Shown piece by piece: positions 17,427 through 26,424 of a stretch of 64,000 nt of DNA. This DNA is from Paenirhizobium naphthalenivorans (GTDB lineage: Bacteria; Pseudomonadota; Alphaproteobacteria; Rhizobiales; Rhizobiaceae), in assembly GCF_007992095.1 (NCBI RefSeq), contig NZ_BJZP01000002.1:248001-312000 (forward strand), in the 5' to 3' direction. Position 1 is the stretch's first letter. Each line of letters starts with the position of its first letter. Below the pieces are notes generated by a model. That model did not search any database and was not told the origin of the DNA. It saw only the letters and a list, made by a program, of their open reading frames with translations. Made by a program: the position numbers and the translations under genes.

Positions 17427-18545
17427 ATGCGTATTACTCTCGAACGGTCCAACCTTCTCAAGTCGCTCAACCACGTGCACAGAGTGGTCGAACGTCGCAA
17501 CACGATCCCGATCCTGTCAAACGTGTTGCTGCGAGCCGAAGGCGCGAGCCTGGCAATGAAGGCCACCGACCTTGACCTCGAGATTACCGAGGCGACGCCA
17601 GCTATGGTCGAACAGGCCGGCGCGACCACCGTCCCTGCGCATCTGCTCTATGAAATCGTCCGCAAGTTGCCGGACGGTTCGGAAGTGCTACTCGCCACTA
17701 CGCCCGACGGCGCCTCGATGACAATCGCATCAGGGCGCTCGAAGTTCTCGCTGCAGTGCCTTTCGGAAGCCGATTTCCCCGATCTCACCGCAGGCAATTT
17801 CACGCATTCCTTCAAGTTGAAGGCAAGCGAACTGAAGATGCTGATCGACCGCACCCAGTTCGCCATATCGACCGAAGAGACGCGCTATTATCTGAACGGC
17901 ATCTTTCTGCACACGATCGAGAGCGCCGGCGCGCTCAAGCTGCGCGCGGTGGCGACCGATGGTCACCGACTGGCCCGCGCCGACGTCGAGGCGCCGGCCG
18001 GCTCGGAAGGCATGCCGGGCATCATCATCCCGCGCAAGACCGTTGGCGAATTGCAGAAGTTGGTCGACAATCCCGACCTTATTGTCACCATCGAAGTGTC
18101 GGACGCCAAAATTCGCTTCACCATCGGCGAGATCGTCATGACCTCCAAGCTGATCGACGGCACCTTCCCCGACTACCAGCGCGTCATTCCCCAGGCGAAC
18201 GACAAGGAGATGCGCGTCGATTGCCAGAGCTTCGCCCGGGCTGTCGATCGCGTGTCGACCATTTCATCCGAGCGCGGCCGCGCCGTCAAGTTGGCGCTTG
18301 CCGAAGGGCACCTGACACTGACCGTCAACAACCCGGATTCCGGCAGTGCGACGGAAGAGGTCGCGGTCGGCTATGAAAACGACCCGATGGAAATTGGCTT
18401 CAACGCCAAATATCTGCTCGACATCACCGCACAATTGTCCGGCGACGACGCAATCTTTCTGCTGGCCGATGCCGGGTCTCCGACGCTGATCCGCGACACA
18501 GCCGGCGATGACGCGCTCTACGTCCTGATGCCGATGCGCGTGTGA
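17427..18545 (+). CDS. dnaN: DNA polymerase III beta subunit (sliding clamp)
   Basis: Ring-shaped processivity clamp for DNA polymerase III. Start at 17427 (MRITLERSNLLKSLNHVHRV) gives 372 residues, the standard length; the long upstream frame from 17193 overlaps the rsmI promoter region and has no family match. The N-terminal NHVHRVVERRNTIPILSNV and the C-terminal DALYVLMPMRV are diagnostic; the latter ends in the PMR(V/L) clamp tail. It is not next to dnaA or recF here; instead pmtA follows. Confidence 0.96.
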   Translation: MRITLERSNLLKSLNHVHRVVERRNTIPILSNVLLRAEGASLAMKATDLDLEITEATPAMVEQAGATTVPAHLLYEIVRKLPDGSEVLLATTPDGASMTIASGRSKFSLQCLSEADFPDLTAGNFTHSFKLKASELKMLIDRTQFAISTEETRYYLNGIFLHTIESAGALKLRAVATDGHRLARADVEAPAGSEGMPGIIIPRKTVGELQKLVDNPDLIVTIEVSDAKIRFTIGEIVMTSKLIDGTFPDYQRVIPQANDKEMRVDCQSFARAVDRVSTISSERGRAVKLALAEGHLTLTVNNPDSGSATEEVAVGYENDPMEIGFNAKYLLDITAQLSGDDAIFLLADAGSPTLIRDTAGDDALYVLMPMRV

Positions 18546-18669
18546 CTCCTGACGCATTCGGGGGATATTTCTCCTTGTGCGCCATTTTGTCTTGTTTTTG
18601 CGACAATCCAGCGCAACATGCGCCGGACGTGGATGAGCGCGTTTTAAGGTCTTGAGTGGAGATTAAGCC

Positions 18670-19263
18670 ATGGTACGACGGTTGAAGCAGCGGTTCGAGA
18701 AGAAGTTCGATGAGGAGATCCGCTTCTTCAAGGGCATGATGCAAGGGCCGAAGACCGTGGGTGCCATCGCTCCGACGTCCTCTATCACCGCACGCAGGAT
18801 GGCCAGCGTCGTCAATCCACACTCCAGTCTGCCGGTGCTGGAACTCGGACCCGGAACGGGCGTGATCACCAAGGCGATCCTGGCGTGCGGCGTAAGGCCG
18901 GAAAACCTCGTTTCGATCGAGTATTCCGAAGATTTCTACGACCATCTGGTTCAAACCTATCCAGGCGTCAACTTCATCCACGGAGACGCCTTCGATCTTC
19001 AGAAGACGCTCGGTCCCCGCGCCGACCAGATGTTCGACTCGGTCATCTCGGCTGTCCCCTTGCTCAACTTCCCGATGTCAGAACGCATCCGCATGTTGGA
19101 AGCGCTGCTCGACCGCCTGCCGCCGGGACGCCCCGTCATGCAGATTTCCTATGGCGCCGTCTCACCGATCATCGCCAAGCCGGAAAGCTATCACATCCAG
19201 CATTTCGACTTCGTCATGCGCAACATTCCTCCGGCGCAGTTGTGGATCTATCGTCGCGGCTGA
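18670..19263 (+). CDS. pmtA: Phosphatidylethanolamine N-methyltransferase (PmtA)
   Basis: Membrane-associated SAM enzyme that methylates phosphatidylethanolamine three times to phosphatidylcholine, an abundant lipid in rhizobia. 197 residues, as in the Sinorhizobium type. Motif I is LELGPGTGVITKAIL with ELGPGTG at 58-64; RFFKGMMQGPKTVGAIAPTS before it is the family N-terminus, and a SAVPLLNFP segment is the post-I/motif-II region. GGAG lies eight bases before the ATG. Lies between dnaN and a histidine phosphatase. Confidence 0.92.
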   Translation: MVRRLKQRFEKKFDEEIRFFKGMMQGPKTVGAIAPTSSITARRMASVVNPHSSLPVLELGPGTGVITKAILACGVRPENLVSIEYSEDFYDHLVQTYPGVNFIHGDAFDLQKTLGPRADQMFDSVISAVPLLNFPMSERIRMLEALLDRLPPGRPVMQISYGAVSPIIAKPESYHIQHFDFVMRNIPPAQLWIYRRG

Positions 19264-19281
19264 CGGCTGCAGCAAGCCGGG

Positions 19282-19872
19282 ATGTTCGGCCTCTATATCA
19301 CCCACCCCCAGGTCTGGATCGATCCGACCGTTCCCGTTCCTCAATGGGGACTGTCAGACATCGGTGCCGCTCGCGCTGAACTAGCCGCGGCACGCCCCTG
19401 GGCGAAGCAACTGGCGCGCATCGTCTCAAGCGCAGAAACAAAGGCGATCGAAACCGCGGAAATCCTCGCCAGGGCTGCCGGCATCGGCTTCGAGACCGTG
19501 GAGGCAATGCATGAGAACGACCGGTCGGCCACCGGCTTCCTGAAGCCCGACGAATTCGAAAAAGCCGCCGACTGGTTCTTCGCCCATCCGCAAGATAGCT
19601 TTCGCGGCTGGGAACGGGCAGCGGATGCGCAGGCCCGCATCGTTGCCGCCGTCGAAAAGATCCTCATCGGACACAATCCGCGCAACCCGATCGCCTTTAT
19701 CGGCCATGGCGGGGTGGGAACCCTGCTCAAGTGCCATCTCGACAACCGTCCAATCGCCCGCGCCCATGATCAGGCGCCGGGCGGCGGTAATCTCTTCGCC
19801 TTCTCTCTTGCAGATCTGCGCGTCGCATGCGACTGGACCCCCATCGAAGACTGGCAGGGGATGGACCAATGA
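19282..19872 (+). CDS. Histidine phosphatase superfamily protein, variant active site
   Basis: 196-residue protein of the phosphoglycerate-mutase-like fold. The usual RHG motif is replaced by THP (YITHPQV, 6-12), keeping the presumed phospho-histidine His8; the [10 protein letters not shown] and [15 protein letters not shown] blocks follow, where the second arginine is Lys54. The second catalytic histidine is in FIGHGGVG near 158. This THP form seems to be a recurring subfamily rather than decay. Its stop overlaps the pyrF start (ATGA), so the two are coupled. Substrate unknown. Confidence 0.8.
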   Translation: MFGLYITHPQVWIDPTVPVPQWGLSDIGAARAELAAARPWAKQLARIVSSAETKAIETAEILARAAGIGFETVEAMHENDRSATGFLKPDEFEKAADWFFAHPQDSFRGWERAADAQARIVAAVEKILIGHNPRNPIAFIGHGGVGTLLKCHLDNRPIARAHDQAPGGGNLFAFSLADLRVACDWTPIEDWQGMDQ

Positions 19873-20561
19873 CGCCACGCGAACGCCTCATCGTCGGCCT
19901 GGATGTGCCGACCGTCCGGGAAGCCGAGACCATCGTCACGACACTTGGAGACGACATCCTGTACTACAAGATCGGCTATCAGCTGGCCTTTGCCGGTGGG
20001 CTCGAGTTCGCCCGCGAACTTGCCCAGAGCGGCAAGAAGATCTTCCTCGACATGAAGCTCTTGGATATCGACAATACCGTCGCTTCCGGCGTCGAGAACA
20101 TCGCCAAGATGGGCATGTCGATGCTGACACTGCATGCCTATCCCAAAGCCATGCGGGCCGCTGTCAAGGCGGCAGAGGGCTCCGGTCTCTGTCTGCTCGG
20201 CGTCACCGTGCTCACCTCAATGGACGAGCAGGATCTGGTCGATGCCGGCTATGAATATGATCCGCACACGCTCGTGCTGAAGCGTGCGGAACAGGCGCGC
20301 CTTGCCGGCATGGGCGGCATTGTCTGTTCGGCAGAAGAAGCAAGCGCCGTGCGCAAGATCATCGGTCCGGATATGGCACTGGTTACGCCCGGCATCCGCC
20401 CGGCCGGCGCCGACAAGGGTGACCAGAAGCGGGTGATGGCGCCCGCCGACGCGCTGAAGGCCGGCTCCAGCCACCTCGTCGTCGCCCGCCCGATCGTCAA
20501 AGCTCCGGATCCAAAGGCCGCCGCACTGGCGATCCTCGCGGAAATGGCCACCGCTCTCTGA
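19869..20561 (+). CDS. pyrF: Orotidine-5'-phosphate decarboxylase
   Basis: Last step of UMP synthesis: decarboxylates OMP. 230 residues, TIM barrel. Start ATG 19869 overlaps the preceding stop. Motifs: LIVGLDVPT near the start, the catalytic [13 protein letters not shown] (Asp-x-Lys...Asp), VTPGIRP and the C-terminal VVARPIVKA phosphate loop. Group I bacterial OMP decarboxylase. Coupled translation with the histidine phosphatase is unusual, but such pairs occur in rhizobia. Confidence 0.95.
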   Translation: MTPRERLIVGLDVPTVREAETIVTTLGDDILYYKIGYQLAFAGGLEFARELAQSGKKIFLDMKLLDIDNTVASGVENIAKMGMSMLTLHAYPKAMRAAVKAAEGSGLCLLGVTVLTSMDEQDLVDAGYEYDPHTLVLKRAEQARLAGMGGIVCSAEEASAVRKIIGPDMALVTPGIRPAGADKGDQKRVMAPADALKAGSSHLVVARPIVKAPDPKAAALAILAEMATAL

Positions 20562-20586
20562 CGGAACGACCGCCGGCAAGAGGCGA

Positions 20587-21678
20587 TCAGTCGTTTCCGA
20601 CGATCTCGTTGGTCGGATCGGTATTGCGGATCAGTCCCTTCCAGCCGCCGAGAATACGATTATCGCGCACGACATTGAACTTGGCGAAGTCACGCGGGTC
20701 GAGGCCGCTGCCCAAAGGAAGGTCCGGGGCACTAAAGCGATGGGTGGTGCGGCCGTTACGCTGGTTCAGCCAGATCGCTGGCCGCGGCCGGATCAACGCG
20801 TCGTAGAGAAAACGATTGCCCTCAATGCGATTGTACTGCGGCGACTGGTGACGGATCGTACCGCCCTCGCCGGCATTGCGGTAGAGGAAGATGCCGCCAT
20901 TGACCGCCCCCTCGAAGACATTGCCGGAAATGACATTACCCGCCGAACCGTCGATCGCGATTTGCTCGCGCCGCGTCGTCTTCACGGCAAAGCGATTGCC
21001 GGTGATGCGGTTCTCCGCGCTCTCGGCGTCGAGATATAGCGCCGTGGCCGTCGTGTCGCCTTCAAACCGCGAGCCGTTGACCGTCACTCTCGTCACGCCA
21101 GGCCCGAGATAGAGCGGCAGAGTGCCACGGGCGATGAAGACGAGATTGTCGAGGACAATGGCCGTCGGTGCGGCGGCCTGCGCCCGGGCCGTGTGACCGG
21201 GCTTCAGAGACGACAGGCGCACCGGCTCCGCCTGGCCGTTCAAGCCGAGGCCGACGAGACGCAGATTGCCGATGATCGTGCAGTTTTTCACCGTAATGTT
21301 GCGCGGCGCGCTCCATCTGCCGCCGTCGCCCTTGAGCGAGCGGATCAGGACGGTCGGACGTCGATAACTGATCGTCATATCGGACGTGCCGAGCGTTCCG
21401 CCTCGGCAGTCGAGGGTGATGCCCGAGGCCTTGGCGCCAGAAAAGGCAATCGGGCGGGCGACAACGTCTTTCGGCCCGAGTGTCAGGTCGCAGACGATCT
21501 CGACCGGATCTGCCATGGCACCGGCCGGACTACGCAACTCACTATAAACCGATGCCGGGCAGGCCCTGGCTTCAGCCGCACCAGCCGGCCAAAGGGCGGA
21601 CCCACCGGCGATCAACGCCAGGGCAAGCCAGACGCGTCTCCACGACAAAATCTTCCGATCTCCAGCAGATCTGCGCAT
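20587..21678 (-). CDS. Exported right-handed beta-helix protein
   Basis: Secreted or periplasmic protein of about 363 residues, function unknown. Start at 21678 gives MRRSAGDRKILSWRRVWLAL, an N-terminal signal with several Arg residues, hydrophobic core and an AAEARACP cleavage region. The body has repeated coil-forming segments such as NRITGNRFAVKT, GNVISGNVFEGAV, YNRIEGNRFLYD and FNVVRDNRILGG, typical of right-handed parallel beta-helices (NosD / pectate-lyase-like). Catalytic residues cannot be assigned. The 101-codon upstream extension of the frame is rejected as it lacks a leader and overlaps DUF1330. Confidence 0.75.
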   Translation of the reverse strand: MRRSAGDRKILSWRRVWLALALIAGGSALWPAGAAEARACPASVYSELRSPAGAMADPVEIVCDLTLGPKDVVARPIAFSGAKASGITLDCRGGTLGTSDMTISYRRPTVLIRSLKGDGGRWSAPRNITVKNCTIIGNLRLVGLGLNGQAEPVRLSSLKPGHTARAQAAAPTAIVLDNLVFIARGTLPLYLGPGVTRVTVNGSRFEGDTTATALYLDAESAENRITGNRFAVKTTRREQIAIDGSAGNVISGNVFEGAVNGGIFLYRNAGEGGTIRHQSPQYNRIEGNRFLYDALIRPRPAIWLNQRNGRTTHRFSAPDLPLGSGLDPRDFAKFNVVRDNRILGGWKGLIRNTDPTNEIVGND

Positions 21679-21795
21679 CGCTCTATTCCTGTTAACCAGC
21701 CTCGTCTCACCCCGAACTGCGGTAAGGTGAAACGCTTGACCGGGGCGTCGAATTGCGAAATGAAACCACAATAACCAACAGGAATGGGGCAAAAC

Positions 21796-22083
21796 ATGGC
21801 CAAGGGCTACTGGATCGCACGTGTCGATATTCGCGACGGTGAACGCTACAAGGATTACGTGGCGGCAGCAAAGCCCGCGTTCGAGAAATATGGCGCCAAG
21901 TTCCTTGCGCGCGGCGGTGAGTTCACCGAACTCGAAGGCAAGGCGCGCGCGCGCAACGTCGTCATTGAATTCCCGTCGCATCAGGCCGCCGTCAATTGCT
22001 ATAACTCGCCGGAATACCAGATCGCCGCGAGAATCCGCCAGGAAGTGGCCGATGCGGAAATGGTCGTTGTCGAAGGCGCCTGA
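21796..22083 (+). CDS. DUF1330 family protein
   Basis: 95-residue protein of the dimeric alpha-beta barrel fold, function unknown. MAKGYWIARVDIRDGERYKD and the C-terminal NCYNSPEYQIAARIRQEVAD match DUF1330, where the (F/Y)NSPEYQ motif is strongly conserved. I choose ATG 21796, with GGGGC upstream; ATG 21784 is the alternative, adding MGQN. Single gene between the beta-helix gene (divergent) and the NDUFA9-like gene. Confidence 0.88.
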   Translation: MAKGYWIARVDIRDGERYKDYVAAAKPAFEKYGAKFLARGGEFTELEGKARARNVVIEFPSHQAAVNCYNSPEYQIAARIRQEVADAEMVVVEGA

Positions 22084-22200
22084 TTAAGAACTTTTCGAGG
22101 GGCCGCCGGCACCGACAGCCCTTCCGCTCGCCTTCCGATTCGGCTAAAGACAGCAAGATCTTCAGCGCATCCTGCGCATGCCTATTCCAAGGAGCCCATC

Positions 22201-23181
22201 ATGACCTTGTCCAACCTTCCGCCGCTCGTCACCGTGTTTGGGGGATCGGGCTTCGTCGGGCGTCATGTCGTGCGGGCGCTTGCCAAGCGCGGCTACCGCA
22301 TCCGCGTCGCGGTGCGTCGTCCCGACCTCGCTTTCTTCCTTCAACCGCTTGGCAATGTCGGCCAGATCTCCTTCGTCCAGGCAAACCTGCGCTATCGCGG
22401 TTCGGTCGACAAGGCGGTGCAAGGCGCCGACCATGTCGTCAACTGCGTTGGCATTCTGTTCGAGAGCGGCCGCAATAGTTTCGACGCCGTACAGGATTTC
22501 GGTGCCCGCGCCGTCGCTGAAGCCGCCCGTGCGGTTGGCGCCAAGCTCACCCATATTTCGGCTATCGGTGCCGACGCCAAGTCGGAATCGGACTATGCTG
22601 CCTCCAAGGGGCGCGCCGAGGCTTCCGTCCAGTCGATTGTTCCGGATGCCGTCATCCTGCGCCCTTCGATTATTTTCGGCCCGGAAGACGGTTTTTTCAA
22701 CAAGTTCGCCGCCATGGCCAAGATGCTGCCCGTCCTGCCGCTCGTTGGCGGTGGCAGGACCCGGCTCCAGCCGGTCCATGTAGAGGATGTCGCCGAGGCG
22801 GTAGCCCGTTCGGTCGACGGCAAGCTCGCCGGCGGCAAGATCTATGAACTCGGCGGCCGCGACGTCATGAGCTTCCGCGAATGCATGGAAACCATGCTTG
22901 CCGTGGTGGACCGCAAGCGCGCCTTCATCTCGCTTCCCTTCGCCGTCGCCTCACTGCTTGGCAGCCTTGCCTCGCTTATCCCCTTCGTCAAACCGGCGCT
23001 GACCAGCGATCAGGTCAAGCTTTTGAAGTCCGACAATGTCGTGTCGGACGCCGCCAAGGCCGAGGGACGCACCCTCGAGGGTATGGGGATCAGCCCGGCT
23101 TCCGTCGAACCGATCCTGCCGACCTATCTCGTCCAATACCGGCCACACGGTCAGTATACCGGCTCGGGCAAGGCCGCCTGA
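22201..23181 (+). CDS. NDUFA9-like NAD(P)-binding protein (complex I accessory)
   Basis: 326-residue atypical short-chain dehydrogenase. The nucleotide motif VFGGSGFVGRHVVRAL (GGxGFxGxxV) is at about residues 13-28, followed by VAVRRPD. The ADHVVNCVGILFE segment and QPVHVEDVAEAVA are typical of the alphaproteobacterial homologue of complex I subunit NDUFA9, which binds NADPH but has no known catalysis. AAGGAG lies upstream of the ATG. Membership is clear; association with complex I here is inference from the family. Confidence 0.85.
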   Translation: MTLSNLPPLVTVFGGSGFVGRHVVRALAKRGYRIRVAVRRPDLAFFLQPLGNVGQISFVQANLRYRGSVDKAVQGADHVVNCVGILFESGRNSFDAVQDFGARAVAEAARAVGAKLTHISAIGADAKSESDYAASKGRAEASVQSIVPDAVILRPSIIFGPEDGFFNKFAAMAKMLPVLPLVGGGRTRLQPVHVEDVAEAVARSVDGKLAGGKIYELGGRDVMSFRECMETMLAVVDRKRAFISLPFAVASLLGSLASLIPFVKPALTSDQVKLLKSDNVVSDAAKAEGRTLEGMGISPASVEPILPTYLVQYRPHGQYTGSGKAA

Positions 23182-23372
23182 ACTTCAGGTGGAACCTGAT
23201 CGACCATCTCTGCGTTGCACAAAAGACGCAGGGATGGAATCCTTGCGTTAACCGCGGATTCAGCAAGATCGCCTATTGATGACCGTGCTGCCAATGCGTA
23301 AAGAAACCATCACTTCTGGCGCCGCGGATTGTCGCTGGCGACGAACAAACCATCACACCGAGGGACCTCTTC

Positions 23373-23531
23373 ATGGGTAAGTCTATCGCACTGTTCTTTG
23401 CATGTGCGGCACTGGTCATCATCGCCGGTTCGTTCCTGGCTCCGTCCACCGTTGCTGCGCGCAAGGGCAATTGCGCACCCGCCTATGGCGTGGATCCCTG
23501 CAGCACTGCCTCGATTTCGATCACGCAGTAA
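23373..23531 (+). CDS. Small exported peptide (52 aa) with two cysteines
   Basis: Short gene, below usual size cut-offs. It starts at ATG 23373 behind GAGGGA and ends at TAA 23529-23531. The first 30 residues form a signal peptide: MGKSIALFFACAALVIIAGS, then FLAPSTVAA. The mature part is about 22 residues, RKGNCAPAYGVDPCSTASIS plus ITQ at the end overlap, with two Cys nine residues apart that could form a disulfide. A strong terminator begins 20 bases after the stop. Similar tiny secreted peptides exist in rhizobia, with no known function. Confidence 0.7.
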   Translation: MGKSIALFFACAALVIIAGSFLAPSTVAARKGNCAPAYGVDPCSTASISITQ

Positions 23532-23550
23532 AAAGACTGCTTTCCAGACA

Positions 23551-23580
23551 AAAAAGGTCGCCCGAGGGCGGCCTTTTTTT
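23551..23580. terminator. Bidirectional terminator between the small peptide gene and uppP
   Basis: Stem GGTCGCCC / GGGCGGCC (one G-T pair) with a two-base gap, flanked by AAAAA on the left and TTTTTTT on the right. It can terminate both the plus-strand peptide gene and the minus-strand uppP, whose stop is 17 bases beyond. Confidence 0.9.
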
Positions 23581-23596
23581 ATCTCAGGCAGAAGTC

Positions 23597-24409
23597 TCAG
23601 CCACCGATCCCGAGGATCAGTCCGATGAGGCCGAGAACACCGACAACGATCCGCCACCAAGCGAAGGGGGCGTAGCCACGCTTCGAGACGAAGTCGAGAA
23701 GGCTGCGGACAACCAGCAGCGCCGAAAGGAAAGCCGCGACGAAGCCGATGGCGATGATCGCGCTATCATCAAAGCTCAGCGCATCCCGATTCTTGTAGAG
23801 GTCGAGCGCAAAGGCGCCGACCATGGTCGGCATGGCGAGAAAGAAAGAGAATTCTGCCGCCGAGCGTTTATCAGTGCCCAGCAGCAGAGCCCCGACGATC
23901 GTCGCGCCGGAACGTGAAACACCGGGGATCATCGCGACGCACTGGCACAGACCTATCTTGAAGGCGAGCGACAGGGGATACTCAGTCACTTCGGTATATT
24001 TGGGCGTGAGCTTCAGCCGATCGATCCACAGCAGAACAAAGCCGCCGAGGATCAGCATGACGCAAATCATCATCGGCTCTTCGAACAGCACCGACTTGAT
24101 AAAATCATGGGCAAGCGCGCCGACCACCGCCGCCGGCAGGAAGGCCAGAAGGATCGCCGCAACGAAGTGGCGGCTTGCCGGATCTGTCGGCAGACCGATG
24201 GCCAGCAGAAAGAGCTTGCGGAAATAGACGCTGAGGATCGCCAGAATGGCGCCGAGCTGGATCAGCACGGCGAAGGTGTTTTCCGGCGATTTGAAGCCGA
24301 GAAAATGGCCCGCAAGCAAGACGTGGGCGGTCGAGGAGACAGGAATGAATTCCGTAAGCCCTTCGATGAGGCCGAGGAACAGCGCGCTTAGAATGGACTG
24401 GTCTTCCAT
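23597..24409 (-). CDS. uppP: Undecaprenyl-diphosphatase UppP (BacA)
   Basis: Inner-membrane enzyme recycling undecaprenyl pyrophosphate to the monophosphate carrier for peptidoglycan and glycans; also gives bacitracin tolerance. Start at 24409 ([20 protein letters not shown]) gives 270 residues. Both family motifs are intact: [17 protein letters not shown] (catalytic Glu and SST) and [10 protein letters not shown] (with the key Arg). About eight helices. The 21-codon upstream extension is rejected. Divergent from the GST gene. Confidence 0.95.
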   Translation of the reverse strand: MEDQSILSALFLGLIEGLTEFIPVSSTAHVLLAGHFLGFKSPENTFAVLIQLGAILAILSVYFRKLFLLAIGLPTDPASRHFVAAILLAFLPAAVVGALAHDFIKSVLFEEPMMICVMLILGGFVLLWIDRLKLTPKYTEVTEYPLSLAFKIGLCQCVAMIPGVSRSGATIVGALLLGTDKRSAAEFSFFLAMPTMVGAFALDLYKNRDALSFDDSAIIAIGFVAAFLSALLVVRSLLDFVSKRGYAPFAWWRIVVGVLGLIGLILGIGG

Positions 24410-24560
24410 GGAAAATCCTTGAGAGGAAGCGGGACGGGAGGATGTGCGATCTGCTTGTATTACGTCAATCAAGCTCCTATAGCTTGGAAGCCGTGGTCAT
24501 GACCAGCCGCAAGTCGCGCGCCCGTGCCGGTGTCCAAGCGTCATTAAAATCCGAGTGACA

Positions 24561-25253
24561 ATGCCAACATTGTATCATCACCCCATGTCGACCGCGTCCC
24601 GGTTCATCCGACTGGTCCTCTCCGAATATGGCTTCCAGGTTGACCTCATCGAAGAACAGACATGGGAAAAGCGTCGAGAGTTCCTTTCGCTCAATCCGGC
24701 CGGAACACTGCCTGTCTATGTCGACGACAATATGCGGGTCCTGTGCGGCCCGGCGGTCATCTCCGAATTCCTTGACGAGACTCATGGCGTCCTGAAGCGC
24801 GACCGCCGGCTGCTGGCCGAAGATCCGTTCCAACGCGCCGAAATCCGCCGTCTCACGGAATGGTTCCTACAGAAGATGGAGCAGGACGTCACCAAACCAC
24901 TCGTACGCGAACGCGTTCACAAACTGCTGATCCCGAATGGCCTCGGTGGCGGCGCGCCAGATTCGAAGGTGCTGCGTACCGCCCGTGGAAATATCCGCCA
25001 GCACATGAAATATCTGAGCTGGCTGTCCGGCTCGCGCCCCTGGCTCGCCGGTGACCGGCTCAGCTATGCGGACCTCGCGGCCGCCGCGGCCATTTCTGTT
25101 CTCGACTATCTCGGCGAGATCGATTGGTCGGAATACCCCATCGCCAAGGAATGGTATCAGCGACTGAAGTCGCGTCCGTCCTTCCGCCCGCTGCTGGCCG
25201 AGCGCCTGCGCGGCCTCACACCGGTTTCTCATTACGCGGATCTGGACTTCTGA
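24561..25253 (+). CDS. Glutathione S-transferase family protein
   Basis: Cytoplasmic GST-fold protein of 230 residues: thioredoxin-like N-terminal domain (1-80, TLYHHPMSTASRFIRLVLSE, then NPAGTLPVYVDD with the cis-Pro) and an all-helical C-terminal domain. The ...GDRLSYADLAAAAAISVLDY N-capping region matches GSTs. Start is ATG 24561; an in-frame GTG lies two codons upstream. Substrate unknown. It is 12 bases upstream of queG on the same strand and the pairing is likely operonic. Confidence 0.9.
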   Translation: MPTLYHHPMSTASRFIRLVLSEYGFQVDLIEEQTWEKRREFLSLNPAGTLPVYVDDNMRVLCGPAVISEFLDETHGVLKRDRRLLAEDPFQRAEIRRLTEWFLQKMEQDVTKPLVRERVHKLLIPNGLGGGAPDSKVLRTARGNIRQHMKYLSWLSGSRPWLAGDRLSYADLAAAAAISVLDYLGEIDWSEYPIAKEWYQRLKSRPSFRPLLAERLRGLTPVSHYADLDF

Positions 25254-25265
25254 CGGAACGGGGCC

Positions 25266-26420
25266 ATGCCGGAAGCGCAGGCTATTTCCACAAGCGACAG
25301 GAAGCGTGCATCACTGACGGCCTTCATCAAGAAGGAGGCCGAGGCTCTCGGCTTCGAGCTCTGTCGCGTCGTAGCGCCCGACTCCATTCCCGATGCACCA
25401 GCGCGGCTCTCTTCCTATATCGCGGCAGGCTATCACGGCACCATGGACTGGATGCCGGAGACGCGCGAGCGCAGGGCCGATCCGCGCGTTCTGTGGAGTG
25501 AGGTACGCTCCATCGTCATGTTCGGCATGAACTATGGACCCGACCTCGACCCGCGCCACCTCCAGCAAGAGCCCGGCAAGGGAGCGATCTCGGTCTACGC
25601 TCGCAATCGCGACTACCACGACGTGATGAAAGGGCGGCTGAAGGAAATCGCTACGCGCTTTGCCGCGCGTTCCGGTGCCGACGTCAAGGTTTTCGTCGAC
25701 ACGGCCCCGGTGATGGAAAAACCGCTCGCCGCAGAGGCCGGACTCGGCTGGCAAGGCAAACATACCAATCTGGTCAGCCGAAAGTTTGGCTCCTGGCTCT
25801 TCCTCGGCAGCCTGTTCACCACCGCGGATCTCAATAGAGACGCCCCAGAAATCGACCACTGCGGCTCGTGCCGCGCCTGTCTCGACGCCTGCCCAACCGA
25901 TGCCTTCCCTGCACCCTACAAGATTGATGCGCGGCGCTGCATTTCCTATCTGACCATTGAGCACAAGGGCAGCATCGATCCGGCGTTGCGCGCCGCCTTT
26001 GGCAACAGGATTTACGGCTGTGACGATTGCCTGTCGGTCTGCCCGTGGAATAAGTTCGCGCAAGCCGCGCGGGAGATGAAGCTTCAGGCCCGCGCCGATC
26101 TGATCGAACCGGATCTTCGCTTCCTGCTTGCTCTGGACGACCCGCACTTCCGCACCTTCTTCAGCGGTTCGCCGGTCAAGCGCATCGGCCGCAACCGTTT
26201 CGTTCGCAATTGCCTGATCGCGGCAGGGAATTCAGCCCTGCCCGAACTGATCCCCGCCTGCCAGACGCTCGTCGATGATCCCGCACCGGAGGTTCGCGGC
26301 ATGGCCGTCTGGGCTCTGTCGCGGCTCATGCCGGGCCCGGAATTCGAGCGGCTGAGCAGAGAGCGCCTTCCGCTCGAGACTGATGCCGAGGTAAGACGGG
26401 AATGGATGCTATCGGAGTGA
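25266..26420 (+). CDS. queG: Epoxyqueuosine reductase QueG
   Basis: Cobalamin- and iron-sulfur-dependent enzyme that reduces epoxyqueuosine to queuosine in the tRNA wobble position, the last step of Q synthesis. 384 residues. Two [4Fe-4S] motifs: [12 protein letters not shown] near residue 199 and [10 protein letters not shown] near 253. [20 protein letters not shown] is the conserved catalytic/cobalamin region with the acid Asp. C-terminal HEAT-like repeat for tRNA binding is present. Follows the GST gene closely and is followed by an epimerase gene four bases on. Confidence 0.95.
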   Translation: MPEAQAISTSDRKRASLTAFIKKEAEALGFELCRVVAPDSIPDAPARLSSYIAAGYHGTMDWMPETRERRADPRVLWSEVRSIVMFGMNYGPDLDPRHLQQEPGKGAISVYARNRDYHDVMKGRLKEIATRFAARSGADVKVFVDTAPVMEKPLAAEAGLGWQGKHTNLVSRKFGSWLFLGSLFTTADLNRDAPEIDHCGSCRACLDACPTDAFPAPYKIDARRCISYLTIEHKGSIDPALRAAFGNRIYGCDDCLSVCPWNKFAQAAREMKLQARADLIEPDLRFLLALDDPHFRTFFSGSPVKRIGRNRFVRNCLIAAGNSALPELIPACQTLVDDPAPEVRGMAVWALSRLMPGPEFERLSRERLPLETDAEVRREWMLSE

Positions 26421-26424
26421 GACC

